Source: Oncomelania hupensis
Lineage: Eukaryota > Mollusca > Gastropoda > Littorinimorpha > Pomatiopsidae
NCBI GenBank assembly: GCA_036898135.1
Contig: JBAHVR010000226.1
Coordinates: 1-64,000, forward strand
Length of the DNA stretch: 64,000 nucleotides
Direction of reading: 5' to 3'
Positions 31,357-43,500 of the stretch are shown piece after piece. Made by a program: the position numbers and the translations under genes. The notes under the pieces were generated by a model. That model was given only the letters and a program-made list of their open reading frames with translations. It searched no databases and had not been told where the DNA came from. Within the stretch, counting starts at the first letter, position 1; each line of letters opens with the position of its first letter.

Positions 31357-32249
31357 CTAACTAATAATTTACGGATCTATTTACATGTATGTACTTTGGC
31401 ACTGTTGGATTGTCTCCCTCTTTTGGCAGTGCACAGATTGTGTAGTGTGTACTAATGATGTCACACATGAAGTAGATAATTTGTTTGTGGGTTATTTTAA
31501 ACTAATGTATTTTTTATTTAATTATTTATTTTATTTTATTTATTTGTGTTCATTTCTTTATTCATTAGTAAGTATTATTTTTATAATTATTTCTTTTTTA
31601 TTTTATTTTGTGGAGGTAATTAAATAAGGTTAAAGAATGGATGCGGACTTGTACTTTTCCATAGAAACATAATAAAATGTCGGCAGCATCATGAAATGTC
31701 TTGATAAAGGTCTTTGAGACCGAAACCGGTCGACACTTGTCTTCTGTTGTTTTTGTTTTCTTTCCTTCTTTTATAGTTAAATTGTACCATGTTTAATACT
31801 CAAACAGGGTAAAAATAACTCTTCCTGCAGTATGTGCTTCAGCCGCAGGCTCCATTACTTTAGTTTATAGGCCAATTCTTCATTTGGTAGTAGTATAACT
31901 ATTAGTGTTTAATATTTATTTATTATTTTATCGATCTCTTAGTGTTACTACAACTGTACTAGTATCTGTATCTTTATCGCTCGATTTATCATGTTTATTA
32001 CTGTTTTAAACGGAATTCAGATTTGTCACTGATGCCCGAATTTTAAATAGAGAGAGAGAGACTCGGGGAGTAATTTTGTACCATTTGTACTGATAAGCGA
32101 TCGAATGAGACTGTGTGACTTATTGCTTTCCAAAATGACCTATTGTTTTTCCTGTGAACTGGTCAAATGACCTATTATGGTCACTTTCAAGATTAATCCC
32201 GGGGGTCTGAACGCTTCATAGCATATGTTAAGACTAAACCTTGCAGTCT
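30906..32249. other. repeat-derived DNA, no gene
   Basis: An (ATT)n array lies at 31319-31358. Repeated ATGACCTATTG/GGTCAAATGACC motifs near 30940-30990 and 32135-32190 suggest the two ends of one decayed element. MPPKKNMVF at about 31214 could be a lost transposase start. Near 31690-31740 is TTTGAGACCGAAACCGGTCG, a motif type often seen near retroelement ends. Confidence 0.4.
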
Positions 32250-32366
32250 TCAGTTCCTCCAGGATTCTTCCAAGGCAGCAGCAACACCATAGATCATTTT
32301 GTATGAAGCTATGTCACAACTTCCCAGTTTCACCTCCTGGAGTGCAGGTTTGTCATGAGCCATAGC
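32250..32366 (-). CDS. hAT/BED-type transposase-derived gene, third exon
   Basis: After an acceptor (CCTGTAG) the minus strand reads AMAHDKPALQEVKLGSCDIA then SYKMIYGVAAALEESWRN and a stop. The hAT-family pattern here is ALxxxxxxxxxASYKMxYGL followed by an ExLxxxKxxxFS stretch. One base out of frame the sequence gives ILEELKTAR, so a one-base indel probably caused the early stop. The rest of the catalytic domain is missing. Confidence 0.65.
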   Translation of the reverse strand, partial: AMAHDKPALQEVKLGSCDIASYKMIYGVAAALEESWRN

Positions 32367-32676
32367 CTACAGGACAACACCAAAAATGTTTCATTTTATT
32401 TTATTTCTAAGTATTATTTATTTAGGATTTTTTTTTTATAAAACATAACATTAAATTAAAAATAAATTGCTTGAAAAAAAAAATTTTTGGAGATCACAAG
32501 CAAATGCAGACATACATTTTAGAAAATTTAATTAATTGAAATTTTTTTTTTTTTACTGGGGCCAGCAGGTAAAGATGATGGAGTTACTTCCCTGCTATTG
32601 GGACTTCAAAAGGGTTTGAGGCAAAAAGTATGCGGGGATTAACAGGGTTAACCCACTTGCTATTAAATCAGCCTAC

Positions 32677-32891
32677 CTTTGCATATTCCACAAGTTTCGG
32701 TACATCTCTCAATGACATGTTGTTCTCTGCTGCAAATGCCAATGTCAACGCCTCAAGACTGGTGACTCTGTCATCCATAGGAGTCAATGGCTGCACTTCT
32801 GTGGTTGGTTTCAACACAGCACCTGAAGCAGTCATTGCAGCCTTGACAGCAGGATCCATGCCATAGGTTGCTTCCCTTGCAAGCGGCTGGC
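32677..32891 (-). CDS. hAT/BED-type transposase-derived gene, second exon
   Basis: Acceptor TTTACAG, donor GTAGGC. Reads QPLAREATYGMDPAVKAAMT, then ASGAVLKPTTEVQPLTPMDD, RVTSLEALTLAFAAENNMS and LRDVPKLVEYAK. The (E)ALxLAFxxENNMSxRDV pattern is the region after the BED finger in ZNF862/hAT-like proteins. Phase 1 joining to the first exon gives SRLPGQPLARE, and phase 0 joining to the third gives VEYAKAMAHDK. Confidence 0.75.
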
Positions 32892-33292
32892 CTGTAAATG
32901 CATCATATCATATTATGTGTTTTAATATATGGCAACAGAAAATTAAAAGCAAAACTCACAAACGATACAGAGCAGGGCTGGTATGAAGAAGTCGAGGATT
33001 GCCTAGACCCGAGTTAGTGCCTAACCCCAATCTAGCTATCCCAAAGTTAAATGTTAAGATTTATTCATTTGGTATGCAAGATACTGACTAACACATATTT
33101 TATGTGTGCTTTATGAAAGTTTTATATAATAAAATGTTGATGTTGACTATTATTGTATTACATTTTGTTTGGCAATCAAATAAGGTTAGCACTGAGATTA
33201 TAAATTAATAAATAATAATAATAATATTATTAAGGGTTAAGATGTGAATATACTCTGATTTTGTTAAATGAATGTCTTTAGAATTATACTAC

Positions 33293-33783
33293 GTCACAAG
33301 TATATCAACTAACAAGTTAGTATCTCGTATTGCCCCCAGTCGACGTGCAAACCACAAGCTGAGACGGGGATATCCCAAACCTAAAAATAGAATAGAGAAT
33401 TCTGGGAAATCTGTTCAAGGGAAGTAACCGTCATGGTCGCCATTTCTCGCGAAGATGTGCTGGCTGAAATGAAACGAAAGTTGGGAGAGGAACTGCATAT
33501 TTCTGGTAGTGAACAAAGGCAGAAACTTGTCAGCAGTATTATCAGCGATGGAGTTATAATGGATGAGGTTGCCTTTGCTCGAGCAAAGAAACTAAAGAAG
33601 GATTTGGCCGAAGTCATTTCCCTACCCATAATTCCCCTGGGTTTTGAAGTTTCTAAAAAGTTATTTCAGGCCGACGACGCTCTATGGAGCGCAAAGCATG
33701 TAAAGGGAAGCAACCGGTTGTACACGCACGTCGATAGAGACATAGAAGAGAGATACTAACTTGTTAGTTGATATACTTGTGAC
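33293..33783. mobile_element. compact unit with perfect 34-bp terminal inverted repeats
   Basis: The first 34 bp (GTCACAAGTATATCAACTAA and on to TATCTC, 33293-33326) are exactly repeated in inverse at 33750-33783. No target-site duplication is obvious: the flanks are TATACTAC and TGCGTTTA. It carries one intact ORF (33433-33759) and little else. It sits between exons 1 and 2 of the hAT-like gene. I recognise no transposon superfamily with these ends. Confidence 0.8.
33433..33759 (+). CDS. intact 108-residue protein of unknown function
   Basis: ATG in a strong context (CCGTCATGG). The product starts MVAISREDVLAEMKRKLGEE, is mostly charged and helical, has a middle AFARAKKLKKDLAEV segment, and ends NRLYTHVDRDIEERY. 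The stop codon TAA lies inside the right inverted repeat. No signal peptide, membrane segment, zinc finger or catalytic motif is visible. It could be a captured host exon, an accessory protein of an unknown transposon, or a small host gene flanked by an inverted duplication. Function unknown. Confidence 0.55.
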   Translation: MVAISREDVLAEMKRKLGEELHISGSEQRQKLVSSIISDGVIMDEVAFARAKKLKKDLAEVISLPIIPLGFEVSKKLFQADDALWSAKHVKGSNRLYTHVDRDIEERY

Positions 33784-33959
33784 TGCGTTTATTAATGTAT
33801 GTGCCACTTAATTTCATTTTGCAGGTTTATAAAAGAATATCAATAAATAATTAATAATAATAATAATAATAGGTTTACAGACTAGGCCTACGTGGGCTAG
33901 TTAGGCCTTTTGAATAAAGGATGCAAGAAGAAAGTCATATTAATGATATTTTAACTCAC

Positions 33960-34170
33960 CAGGTAATCTGCTTTGATTGCTGCCTGTTGCTATTGAAGCT
34001 TTTATGTGCGTTTTGGACTGCATATGCTCATACAGAGCGGTAATGCCACGATTGGCATAGCTGACTTCTCTGTCACACAAAAGGCAACGCACCATTCCAA
34101 CACAGTTGACTTTTCGTAAAAAGGCAGAAAGCCGCTGGTCACATTCTCCTACTTTTATAGACTTCTCCAT
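33960..34170 (-). CDS. hAT/BED-type transposase-derived gene, first exon
   Basis: ATG at 34170 opens MEKSIKVGECDQRLSAFLRK then VNCVGMVRCLLCDREVSYAN and RGITALYEHMQSKTHIKASI. The Cys-x2-Cys and His-x5-His set is a BED-type zinc finger, as in hAT transposases and ZNF862-like proteins. It ends at a consensus donor (GTGAGT). Confidence 0.78.
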
Positions 34171-35654
34171 CCACTCCCACTTCCATTTGTTTGCAATGTT
34201 GCCTTCAATGAAAGGCTCGCCACGATTAATTATTCATGAAACGCACGACATGCCATATGAATTGCAAGGGAAGGTCAGTTTCAGTGATGTAGATTTTCAA
34301 CTCGGAATCAAACTGTCCAAAGTATTGCTGGACTCTCCTGTTGGTAATCTAATCTAATTTTTTTTTTTAATGTCTTATCAGCTTGCTGGAAAAGACAATA
34401 AACAAACTGAACTGAACTGTGTACATAACGTGAAGTGTGTACAGGCTTGTATATAAAAGACTGAACTCGGACAACAGGGGGGGACATTTGTGTGTTTAAT
34501 TATCGTTGTGTATATATTGTATATATGTCTGTGTTAAGATAGAACAAAGGTGAGAGAGTGATTTTTCTTATGATTTATGATGATGCAAATGTGTTGATTG
34601 TATACGTTTTAGACTGTTTTACGTTTAAATTTTGCTTTATACTTTTCTTTGGTTTCATTCTTTTGTTTCTTGATTGGGTTTCTTAATTACATGTTTTATT
34701 GAATAAAGGTATATTTGTATTTTTACACCTTATTTCGTTAGTTGAGTTTCTTAGTTTAGTTTAATGGGAAGAAAGGACGCTCGCACACGCATCACCCACC
34801 CCTAAATACCCTATCACTCCTTGCATGAAGGAACAGTCACCTGCTTGAACACCAGAGGGAGAAAGTGGGCCTGACATTCACCCCTAGATCGGCCATTCTC
34901 TCTCCACTCCTAGATCCGCCAGTTTCCGCTAAACAGGCACCTTTGGCGCTGGCTGGAGTTTCATAAAGATTTATTGAATAGAATTGTATTGAAAATAATA
35001 TTCATTTTGAAGAGGAATGCAACAGGCGAAGTTGTTTTTTTTTTTTTTTAAATCTAATAGTCGCCATCTTTCATACAGGAAAAATACCAAAGCATCGGCA
35101 CAGTTTATTTCGAATTGCCTCCCTTGTTGATGCTTTCCCTTGTTACTTTTGGGTGACATGGAATGTATTCTTTTGTTGTTGATAAATTACACTGGCCAGT
35201 TCGCTACTAACAATTAATATAACAAATATTTGTGAAAAATGACACCCCTAATGAAGTTGGACAAAGATAAAAAAATTATTTATTATATTAGTGTAGATAA
35301 TTTTACTACTATGATTTTATGGATAAATTACTTAATGTGTCCGGGGACGTAAATGTATTAAAAAAAATTAAAAAAAAAAAATTGAGTAGACAACGTGTCT
35401 TGGTCAAGCAAATACGATTCGAATTTTGAGAGGTTACAATGTGACCTTAACTGTACTTCACAAATTGTTGTAAGGAAGGCGACTAGTTACAGGAGCGATA
35501 TCAGCACCCCCATCCATGGACGAAAGTCTCTTACATAGAAGTCACCGGCCAGATCGGAGGAACCTCACCTTACTGTAGGTTCAACGACTAGGGGTAAAGG
35601 CGATTCACGAGTACAGTGACAGCCTCTTGTCATTTAGTACATTTAAATCATGTT
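34171..35654. other. no gene seen
   Basis: AT-rich DNA. A TATATAAAAGACTGAACTCG motif near 34450 and a TGAATAAAGGT near 34700 would fit the promoter and polyadenylation signal of an LTR, but I found no bounded ends. Confidence 0.35.
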
Positions 35655-37049
35655 ATGTGAAATGATAATAATGATATCTATATAGCACTTTATCCCAATG
35701 AACAATATCAGTTCAAAGCGGAGTACTCACGCATTCATTCTAAACATCCGGCTTCATACAAAATAAAATCAGACACTTGCTAACGAATAAGAGGGGAGGG
35801 AGGGAGAGTGGAGGGGAGAGCTAAGGATGGGTGATGGGGTGGGTGGTGGCGGTGGTCTGAATCAAAACAAAACAAAGCAATTGGAGGACTGACGATGATG
35901 ATGGTGGGAGGCAAGAAACATTTAAGGAAGAGATGAGTTTTCAAGTTGGATTTGAAAGTAGCTATGTTTGGAGAACTGCGAAGAGAAGGGAAGAGAGTTC
36001 CAAGTTGAAGGGCCAAGCACTGAGAAAGATCGACGGCCAGCAGAGGAGAGTTTGTAACGGGGTATGTGAAGCATGAGGGTGTCAGAGGAAGAACGAAGAT
36101 TTTTTAGAAGGCGTATAGAATTGAATGTTCTGGGTGAGGTAGGAAGGCGCTAAGCCATGGATGCACTTGTAACAGAAAATAGCGATTTTGTAGATAGTTC
36201 TATGAGACACTTTTTCCTTTTGAGAACAACCGTGCAGCTGAGTTCTGAACACGTTGGAGCAGATAAATAGAAGAAGAAGGAAGTCCAGCCAGGAGAGAGT
36301 TACAGTAGTCTAAGCGTGACAAAACAAGAGAGGAAACGAGTTTGACAGTAGCGTCAGTGGTCAGATGTTTGCGAACAAAGCCTATTCTACGGAGATGAAA
36401 GTTGCATGTTTGACAGGTTTTGCGGATGAATTCTGACATGGAGATGGTGTTGTCAAGAACGACACCAAGGTTTTTGACCGAAGATGACATAGGAAGAGTG
36501 GTCTGGCCAATAGTGACAGTGTCTGCAGAGGAAGAAGACAGGTTGTGTGTTTGGTACATGTGAGCATAACTTCAGTTTTGTTTGCATTGAGTTGGAGCTT
36601 GTTGACTGTCATCTAGTTAGAAATGTCTTCAAAGCATTCAGAAGTTTTGGTCAGAATGGATGGAAGGTTTTGAGGAGTGTGACTGTTTTTTTTTTTTAGC
36701 TGTGTATCATATGCTTAGAAATGGTGGAAAGTGTCATGGTTTTGGATGATGTGAGACAGAGGAGATGCGTAAAGGGTGAAAAGAACAGGGCCTAGAACTG
36801 ACCTCTGAGGAACACCGAAGACAAGTCTGGACGGTTCAGAGAGGTGGTTGGTGATGCAGACAGATTGGAAGCGATCAGTTAGGTAAGAGTGGAACCAGCT
36901 GAGGGCACTGTCTTTTATTCCACGCTGAAGGAGGATGGAATGATCAATAGTGTCAAAAAAGCGGCTGAAAGGGTCAACAAATAGATTTTACCAGAGTCAG
37001 TGGCAGAGAGGAGGTCAGTCACGATGTGAAGAAGAGCTGATTCAGTGGA
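35655..37049 (-). pseudogene. L2/CR1-like LINE, 3' half
   Basis: Minus-strand reverse transcriptase, decayed: STESALLHIVTDLLSATDSG, then the palm region (DTIDHSILLQRG), GVPQGSVLGPVLFTLYASP, the YADD region degraded to a stop plus AYDTQL, KTEVMLTC, SSVKNLGVVLDNTISMSEFI, VSSLVLSRLDYCNSLLAGLP and RYKLSSAGRRSFSVLGPSTW. This order is typical of L2/CR1 elements. It continues upstream at 37541-37632 and 46871-47099, separated by later insertions. It is clearly inactive. Confidence 0.92.
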
Positions 37050-37540
37050 TGTTACGTTTGAGACGCGCACGATAGATCTGATCGTTTTATTTTTGCAAAG
37101 CATGCAATAACAGAGTATATTTACCTTTGATTTGATTTTGCGTTGCTGTTAGAAGAAGCTTTGTATAATGTTGATAAGTTTCGTTGGTCGATATTATTGG
37201 AGAATTCTCTAGAGTTGCTTCTTCTGATCTAAATAAGGTTATATGACGTAAGACAGTGCATAGTTCTGATGACGAAGTTTATTTTGAATGGTTGTAATTG
37301 AGTCAGGCTCGAACATTCGAACATTCTCTCAAGTATAGAGGGGCTATATATGTACAGCACTGTTTCAGTTGAGGGAAGAAAAAAAGTTGGAAAGTGGAAA
37401 AGCGATTGTATGCAGTTGTTGATGTACGCTGAATAAAGTTGGAAAACTTCATACGACGACTCCTGCCTTGTTGGTGAGTGAACCGGTTGCGTGGACATTG
37501 GGGCTGAATCGACTACTGATAAAAACCAACGAGTGTAACA
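37050..37540 (+). mobile_element. solo LTR, 491 bp, inside the L2/CR1-like LINE
   Basis: Starts TGTTACGTTTGAGACGCG, ends GAGTGTAACA, and is flanked by a 5-bp duplication, GTGGA, at 37045-37049 and 37541-37545. Removing it and one GTGGA rejoins the host LINE frame as PDHSTESALL. It has a GAATAAAG signal near 37430. Same family as the LTR at 30261-30900, but about 150 bp shorter through internal gaps. Confidence 0.92.
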
Positions 37541-37632
37541 GTGGAGTGGTCAGGACGATATGCAGACTGGAACGGGCAGAACAAGTAGTTGGAAGACAGA
37601 TAAAGGTTGAGCTGTTTCATGACAACCGTCTC
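37541..37632 (-). pseudogene. L2/CR1-like LINE, middle piece
   Basis: Encodes ETVVMKQLNLYLSSNYLF then CPFQSAYRPDHST on the minus strand, the link between the pieces at 46871-47099 and 35655-37049. The last 11 bp (ACAACCGTCTC) are the target duplicated by the I/Nimb-like LINE. Confidence 0.9.
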
Positions 37633-38640
37633 CAATAGCAATATCAATAACATCATATCAATACGCACATTCGAGAGGTGACCTTTGAAGTGAGAGGACG
37701 TATTTCTGTACCAAGGAATATTTTCCTGTTTTAACTGTGATATGTGCTGTAATTCCGTGGATTACTTGCTGCTGGATGTACTTGGATTATGATTCTATAA
37801 ACTGGTGGTCCGTTGAACCATTTTCGAAGGATATTTTAGTGAATTTTACTATATTTTGTGCTTGTGAGCCCGCCGCCATATTTGATATTGGTGTTTTGTG
37901 ATTTTAGCCGGCTTGGGTTTCGGCCTTGCCGAAAAGATCTTCCAATGTCGAGACTGTGAATTAACACTGTGACGGTTGTGGTTGTGATTTTGGTGTTTTA
38001 GTGTATTCTGTTTTATGGATTATGTGGTGAATATTTATCGACACTTTGGAGTATTATTTATTGTGCCCAGTTGGATTATTACTGTGACACTTTGCCGTTG
38101 ACTCGGATAATAACTGTGTGTGCCATTGGATTATACTAGTGACACTCCGTTATACCTTGGATATCTGCCGTGTGTGCCTATTGAATTTTCATTAGAGACA
38201 CTTCTGCTTTTGTTTCGGACACGTGTCGTGTGTGCCTATTGGACTTCCACTAGTGACACTCTTTCGTTGTCCGGATATGTGATTGCGAGGCTCACTGGAT
38301 TATTGTTAAGTGACACTTGGTACTAATCTGGATATACAACTGTGTGTGCTTATGGATTATTATTGGTGAATTTTCTTTTTCACTGTTGTGTGTCGGAGAC
38401 GGAGGTGGTGATCCGCACACTTGAGGTGGGTGAAGATAAGTTTTTAGAACTGTTTTAACCTTTTTTATTGTGGTTTTAAAAGATTTTAAAAATCTTTTAC
38501 TGGTCCTGAAAAGGTTTTACTGGCCCTCCCCATAGTTTAATATATTAAGTTAGTCTATATTTATTCTTAGTTTCACTTTTGTTTAAAGTATAACTAGAAT
38601 TTGAGAGTTAAATAGAAATTGTTTTTTGATTGTGTTCCCG

Positions 38641-40553
38641 ATGGGGGACAGCGATGCTTTGCCAAGGTTGGCGGTGACCGCTGCTATCAAGCGTGCCCGC
38701 CAACAGGTCAAAAATAAAAACAGAAAAGACTCTCCTATGGCTAGGAATGGTGCCGAGGTGGAGGGCTCTGCTTTTGGTGCAGCCCTTCCGGTTCGCCGGA
38801 ACATTCTGCCCTCGCTGCCTAGTGGAAGTTCGGATTTGGGAGGTGGGTACCCAGGAGAGATACTAACCCCCGGTAGGAAAAGGACACACGACAACTTGAC
38901 TGATACGTCATCCTCTGAGGGAGGTGGCGAGATGGATGACTGTCCCTCTCCTGGTTCTATGATTTCCATCCCGGAGGGGGGAGGTGTGGATGGTGGGTTG
39001 GCCGGGGATGTCCCATTGGTGACTGACGTCCGTGCGACTGCTCCTCCCCCCCCTCCCCCTCAACTCCTATTGTTGTTCCAGAAGAACTGCCTGTTGGGGC
39101 TGGTTCAACTTGGAAGAAAGTCACGCACAAGCGCCCAGTGTCTAACAACAGGACAGGTGCAGCGGTGCGTGTAGGGGAGCCAAACTATGGGCTTTGTGAA
39201 TTTCCTGTTATTATCAACCAAACTGGTGACACGACCAGTGTCACGCTCAAATCTCTCAGTTGGAAACTGGCCGACCTTGTCGGCAATCTGGTCGGCGCGG
39301 TGGATAGAGTCCACTCCCTTGGTGGAGGGTTTCTGGTAAACTGCGTTTCGATCAGACAACAGCAAAAATTAGTCAAGGTCACTGAGATTGGCCAGCTTTT
39401 TGTTACTTGTACCATCCCGACCCCCATAGTTGAGGGGGTGATTCGGGGTATTCCACAGCATATCACAGTTGAAGAAATGAATGAAAAATTTAATGGTCAG
39501 GTTGCCCCTGATGGATCTGTGCGGCCCTGTAGGGTTAGGTCCTTTAGGCGTCTGCCAATGGCGGGCGGTGCTATGTCTACTGCCGTGAGAGTTACAATTG
39601 AGGCACGGGTGCTGCCCGACATACTAATGCTCAACAGGAGGGAATATCTTGTTTCGACCTATGTTGCCCCTGTTCTGAGATGCTTTCAGTGTCAGAAACT
39701 CGGACATGTAAAGAGGGAGTGTAAACTTAAAACTTCTGTTTGTTCCTCATGTGGTCAGAAAGGGCACAGTGGTGCTCATTGTAAAGCTCCTAAGCTTAAG
39801 TGTACGAATTGTCAAGGTGAACATTCCGCCGCGAATTATCACTGTCCAGCCCGCACCGAGCGCCTGTTGGCCAATGAGCTGCGGGCACATACATACATGC
39901 CACGCGCCCAGGCGTTTCGCATGGCTAAAGCTCGACTGGTGGGTACTGCTGAGGATCAGACCCTTAGTGTAGGCCCAGCTAGGAATGCTAAGACTACTTC
40001 TCTATCCGCTCCCTCTTCTGTGCCGGTTTCTGGTGGGGAGAGAGCTGGGAGCACACTCAGAACTTTTTCAGAATGTGTCCGTGGTGTCGGTCGCCCACTA
40101 GGCGGCCCGGCAGTCTCCGACAAAGCTGGTTCTGTTTGCCCGGTTGGGGGTCGGTTAGCGCCAACTGACCCCCAGGCTACCATTGTGGCTAACTTAGAAG
40201 TCAGAGTCGCTGAGCTCTCACGAGCAGTTGCTGATCTGACTAAAATGGTACAGGTCCTGGTGGCGGATAGGGTGCCGGCCTCTGTGCCGGCTCCCCCTCC
40301 TCCCCCTGTTCATGTTCAGTCCGTGGCCTCTTCTGTGGAGGCCGAGATCGAGTCAATTTGGGGGCCCCCCTTGTGTTCCTCCTCTGCTGGGGTTGGTAAA
40401 ACTAGACAGGGTATCGTTCAGGCCATACGAGAGCTACTCCGACCTTTGGTTCCACACGATACTGTCGTTACCGTTGTTAATTTGCTGGGTTCGGCATTGG
40501 ATGGACCTGAGAGGGCGGGTGGTGTCCCCGGTGTTAGGTTAACTGAAAACTAG
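38641..40553 (+). pseudogene. I/Nimb-like LINE ORF1 (RNA-binding), one frameshift
   Basis: ATG at 38641 starts MGDSDALPRLAVTAAIKRAR. A frame change occurs in the C-rich run at about 39040-39060, after which the frame continues as VPEELPVGAGSTWKKV and on. The C-terminal half has three zinc knuckles near 39680-39850: CFQCQKLGHVKREC, CSSCGQKGHSGAHC and CTNCQGEHSAANYHC. A coiled-coil-like region, LEVRVAELSRAVADLTKM, follows. ORF1 proteins of this type bind the element RNA and form the RNP. Stop TAG at 40551-40553. Confidence 0.88.
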
Positions 40554-40555
40554 AA

Positions 40556-43500
40556 ATGACTCACACAACTAATAAAACCATTACGGTTCTCCAGTGGAAT
40601 TGTAGAACTATTTTAAATAAACAAACTTTGCTGGAAAACTATATTAAGGACTTTGGTCCTTTTGATGTCCTACTTCTACAGTCCCTTAACGTCGCCCCAC
40701 GAGCCCTTCCTCGCCTTGAGGGATATTGTTTTCCCCCAGTTGTGGGGGTTGAGGGCGTGGGAGGTAAGGCCAGTGTGGCCACTTATGTTAGCACTAGGCT
40801 CACTTATCAGCCTCTGTCGCTGTCTATTAGTGACGGCCTTAATTGTCGGTTGGGCTATTGTGCCATCTCCCTTCCAATCGTGGGGGCCCTACGTGCTACC
40901 CTTGGCTATTATAAACATCTATTATCCTGGAGGCACTACCCATGCCTCGCAAGTAGCATGGATTAAGAACTTAGATGCTCAATCACAAAGCTGGTTAGTG
41001 GCGGGAGACTTTAATGTCTCCCATAGCTCCTGGGACCCTGGATGTGAGAGGGACGTAGCTGGGGATCATCTTGCCGAGGTCATTCTTGATTCCTCTTTGG
41101 TCTGCCTGAACGACGGATCAATTACTCATATTTCTGACACCATAGGTAATCGCCACTCGGCTATAGACCTTGCCTTGGTCTCGTCCGCACTTGAGATTAG
41201 TTCTACCTGGTACACCGGTGACGATCATATTCAGTCGGATCACCTTCCGATACATGTTATTATCGGTGATGTCGTCCCCACTGTTGTGGACTTTGATCCT
41301 ATCCTATCCTATCCTGTCCCATAACCCGAAGGTCGTAGGGGCACCACAGATGATCGCTTAACCAGCATACTCCATCTTTCTCTGTCCTCAGCAGCCCTCA
41401 TGGCTTCGCTCAGTGTCAAACCAGTCCATTCTCGAATGTTGTCCTCCCACCTCTTTTTCGGTCTCCCCCTTCTTCTACCTCCTTGCACTGTGCCTTGCAG
41501 AATGGTCTTTGCAAGGCCTGATGATCTGGTGACGTGGCCATACCATCGGAGTTTCCGTTTCTTCACCACTGTGAGCAGGTCATCGTGTTGTCCAATGGCT
41601 TGTGTGATGGTCTGTCGGACTTCAACGTTGGTGATGTGTTGGGTATAGGAAATGCACAGAAGTCTTCTGTAGCACCTCATCTCCATGCTTTGTATTCTTC
41701 GTTGGAGATCTGCTGTGAGGGTCCATGCTTCGCAAGCATATAGGAAGATGGAGATGACCAGAGAGCGCAGCAGTCTTACTTTGGAATGTAGACTGATGGT
41801 TCTGTCTTTCCAAATGGGCTTCAACCTTGTCAGGGCAGCAGTTGTTTGTGCGATCCTGGAGAGGACTTCCTGTCGAGACCCATTGTCTGACACAATGGCT
41901 CCTAAATATTTGAAGCTGTGCACTGTGTTGAGGGATTGGCCTTGTACTTTGATGTCCGTGTTGATGCCATTGGTGTTGTTGGTCATCATTTTGGTCTTCT
42001 CTGCACTTATTTCCATTCCATAAGCTCTGGAGGTGGTGTCAAGCCTCTGTACAAGCTGTTCAAGTTCTTGTTCCTCTCCAGCCAATCCATCAATATCATC
42101 CGCAAAACGAAGATTGGAGATTGCTCTGCCCCCTATGCTGACTGTGCCTTCGTGATCTGCAAGAGCATCTGACATGATGCGCTCTAGGAAGATGTTGAAG
42201 AGTGTTGGAGAGAGTAGGCATCCTTGACGCACACCGATTGTTGTTCTGAACCAGTTCCCGATGACGCTGTTATGGAGGACTGCACTGGTAGCCTTGTCAT
42301 ACAGGCTTTTGAAGACTTCTATAATTTTAGGGCTGATGTTGTACACTTTCATGGTTGCCCATAGAGCTGCATGCCAGACTCGGTCAAATGCCTTCTTGAA
42401 GTCTATGAACACATGATATAGATGTTGTTGGTGCTGTAGGTATTTCTCACAGATTATTCTGAGGTTGAAAATCTGTTCAGTGGTACTTCGCCCTGCCATG
42501 AATCCTGCTTGTTCTTCAGCTATGATTTGTTCAGCTTGTGGTTTCAACCTGTTGAGTATTATTTTCAGGAGGACCTTGCTGGGATGGCTGATGAGGCTGA
42601 TGGTGCGGTAATTTTCACACTCCTGAAGGTTACCTTTTTTGGGAAGAGTGATGACAAGCGACTGGGTCCATGGTGTAGGCCATTCCCCACTCTGCCAGAT
42701 CTTGTTACAGATAATGGTGAGAGCATCAGTCATCGCTTCTCCTCCTGCTTGTAGCAGTTCCGCTGGTATGTTGTCCACTCCCGCTGACTTTGATAATTCT
42801 GCTAAGTTTAATTTTAAGCTTGCCAATTGGGCTTCTTTTCGTGCGTGCATGGACGAAGGTCTGTCTTCGGCGGACCCATTCGATCCTGACGTTAATGTGC
42901 ACTTGGATAATCTGAGAACTATTATTTTGAATGCCGCGAACAAAACTATTCCCGTTTCGCGGGCGAAGGGCTCACAACACCCTCGGTTCTCTACAGAGTG
43001 GTGGGATGACGCCTGTTCTCTAGCAGTTGCCCAGAAAAGAAAGGCAATGCGCAATTTTAAAGCCAACCTCTGTGATCTTAACCGGGAAATTCTTAGGACG
43101 ACTACGCATGATTGCCAGGAGACTATTGCTCGGGCCAAGGCAAATTTTTGGGATAATTATATCTCCGTAAACATTCGTGAGCCTAGAGATTCCTCTAAAC
43201 TTTGGGCCAAGCTACGCACGTCCCGTGGGAGGGTGCGGCCACCGCCTCGTCCGATGACGGTAGATGGGACCCCTACCTTTGATAACAGTTCTAAGGCTAA
43301 TGCCTTGGCCTCAACCTTTGCTAAGGCTAGTCAGACTCATCACCTCCCTCCGGAGCTAGCTGAGGTTAGGAATAAATCACCCACCCCTGACCCGGATGAA
43401 GATAATACCCAAAGTTATAATAGTGACTTTACATTAAACGAATTACACACAGCTATCGCCTCTGTGGGAACCACCGCAAAGGCCACTGGGAAAGACCCAA

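Noticed and set aside
36382..36612. Separate small minus-strand genes at 35780-37100
   Set aside because: They are frame fragments of one decayed L2/CR1-like LINE.
41309..43138. A 609-residue minus-strand protein starting MARAIV
   Set aside because: The first part is the antisense of the I/Nimb-like ORF2. The true LINE sequence begins at the insertion edge (SAGVDNIPAELL, 42785).
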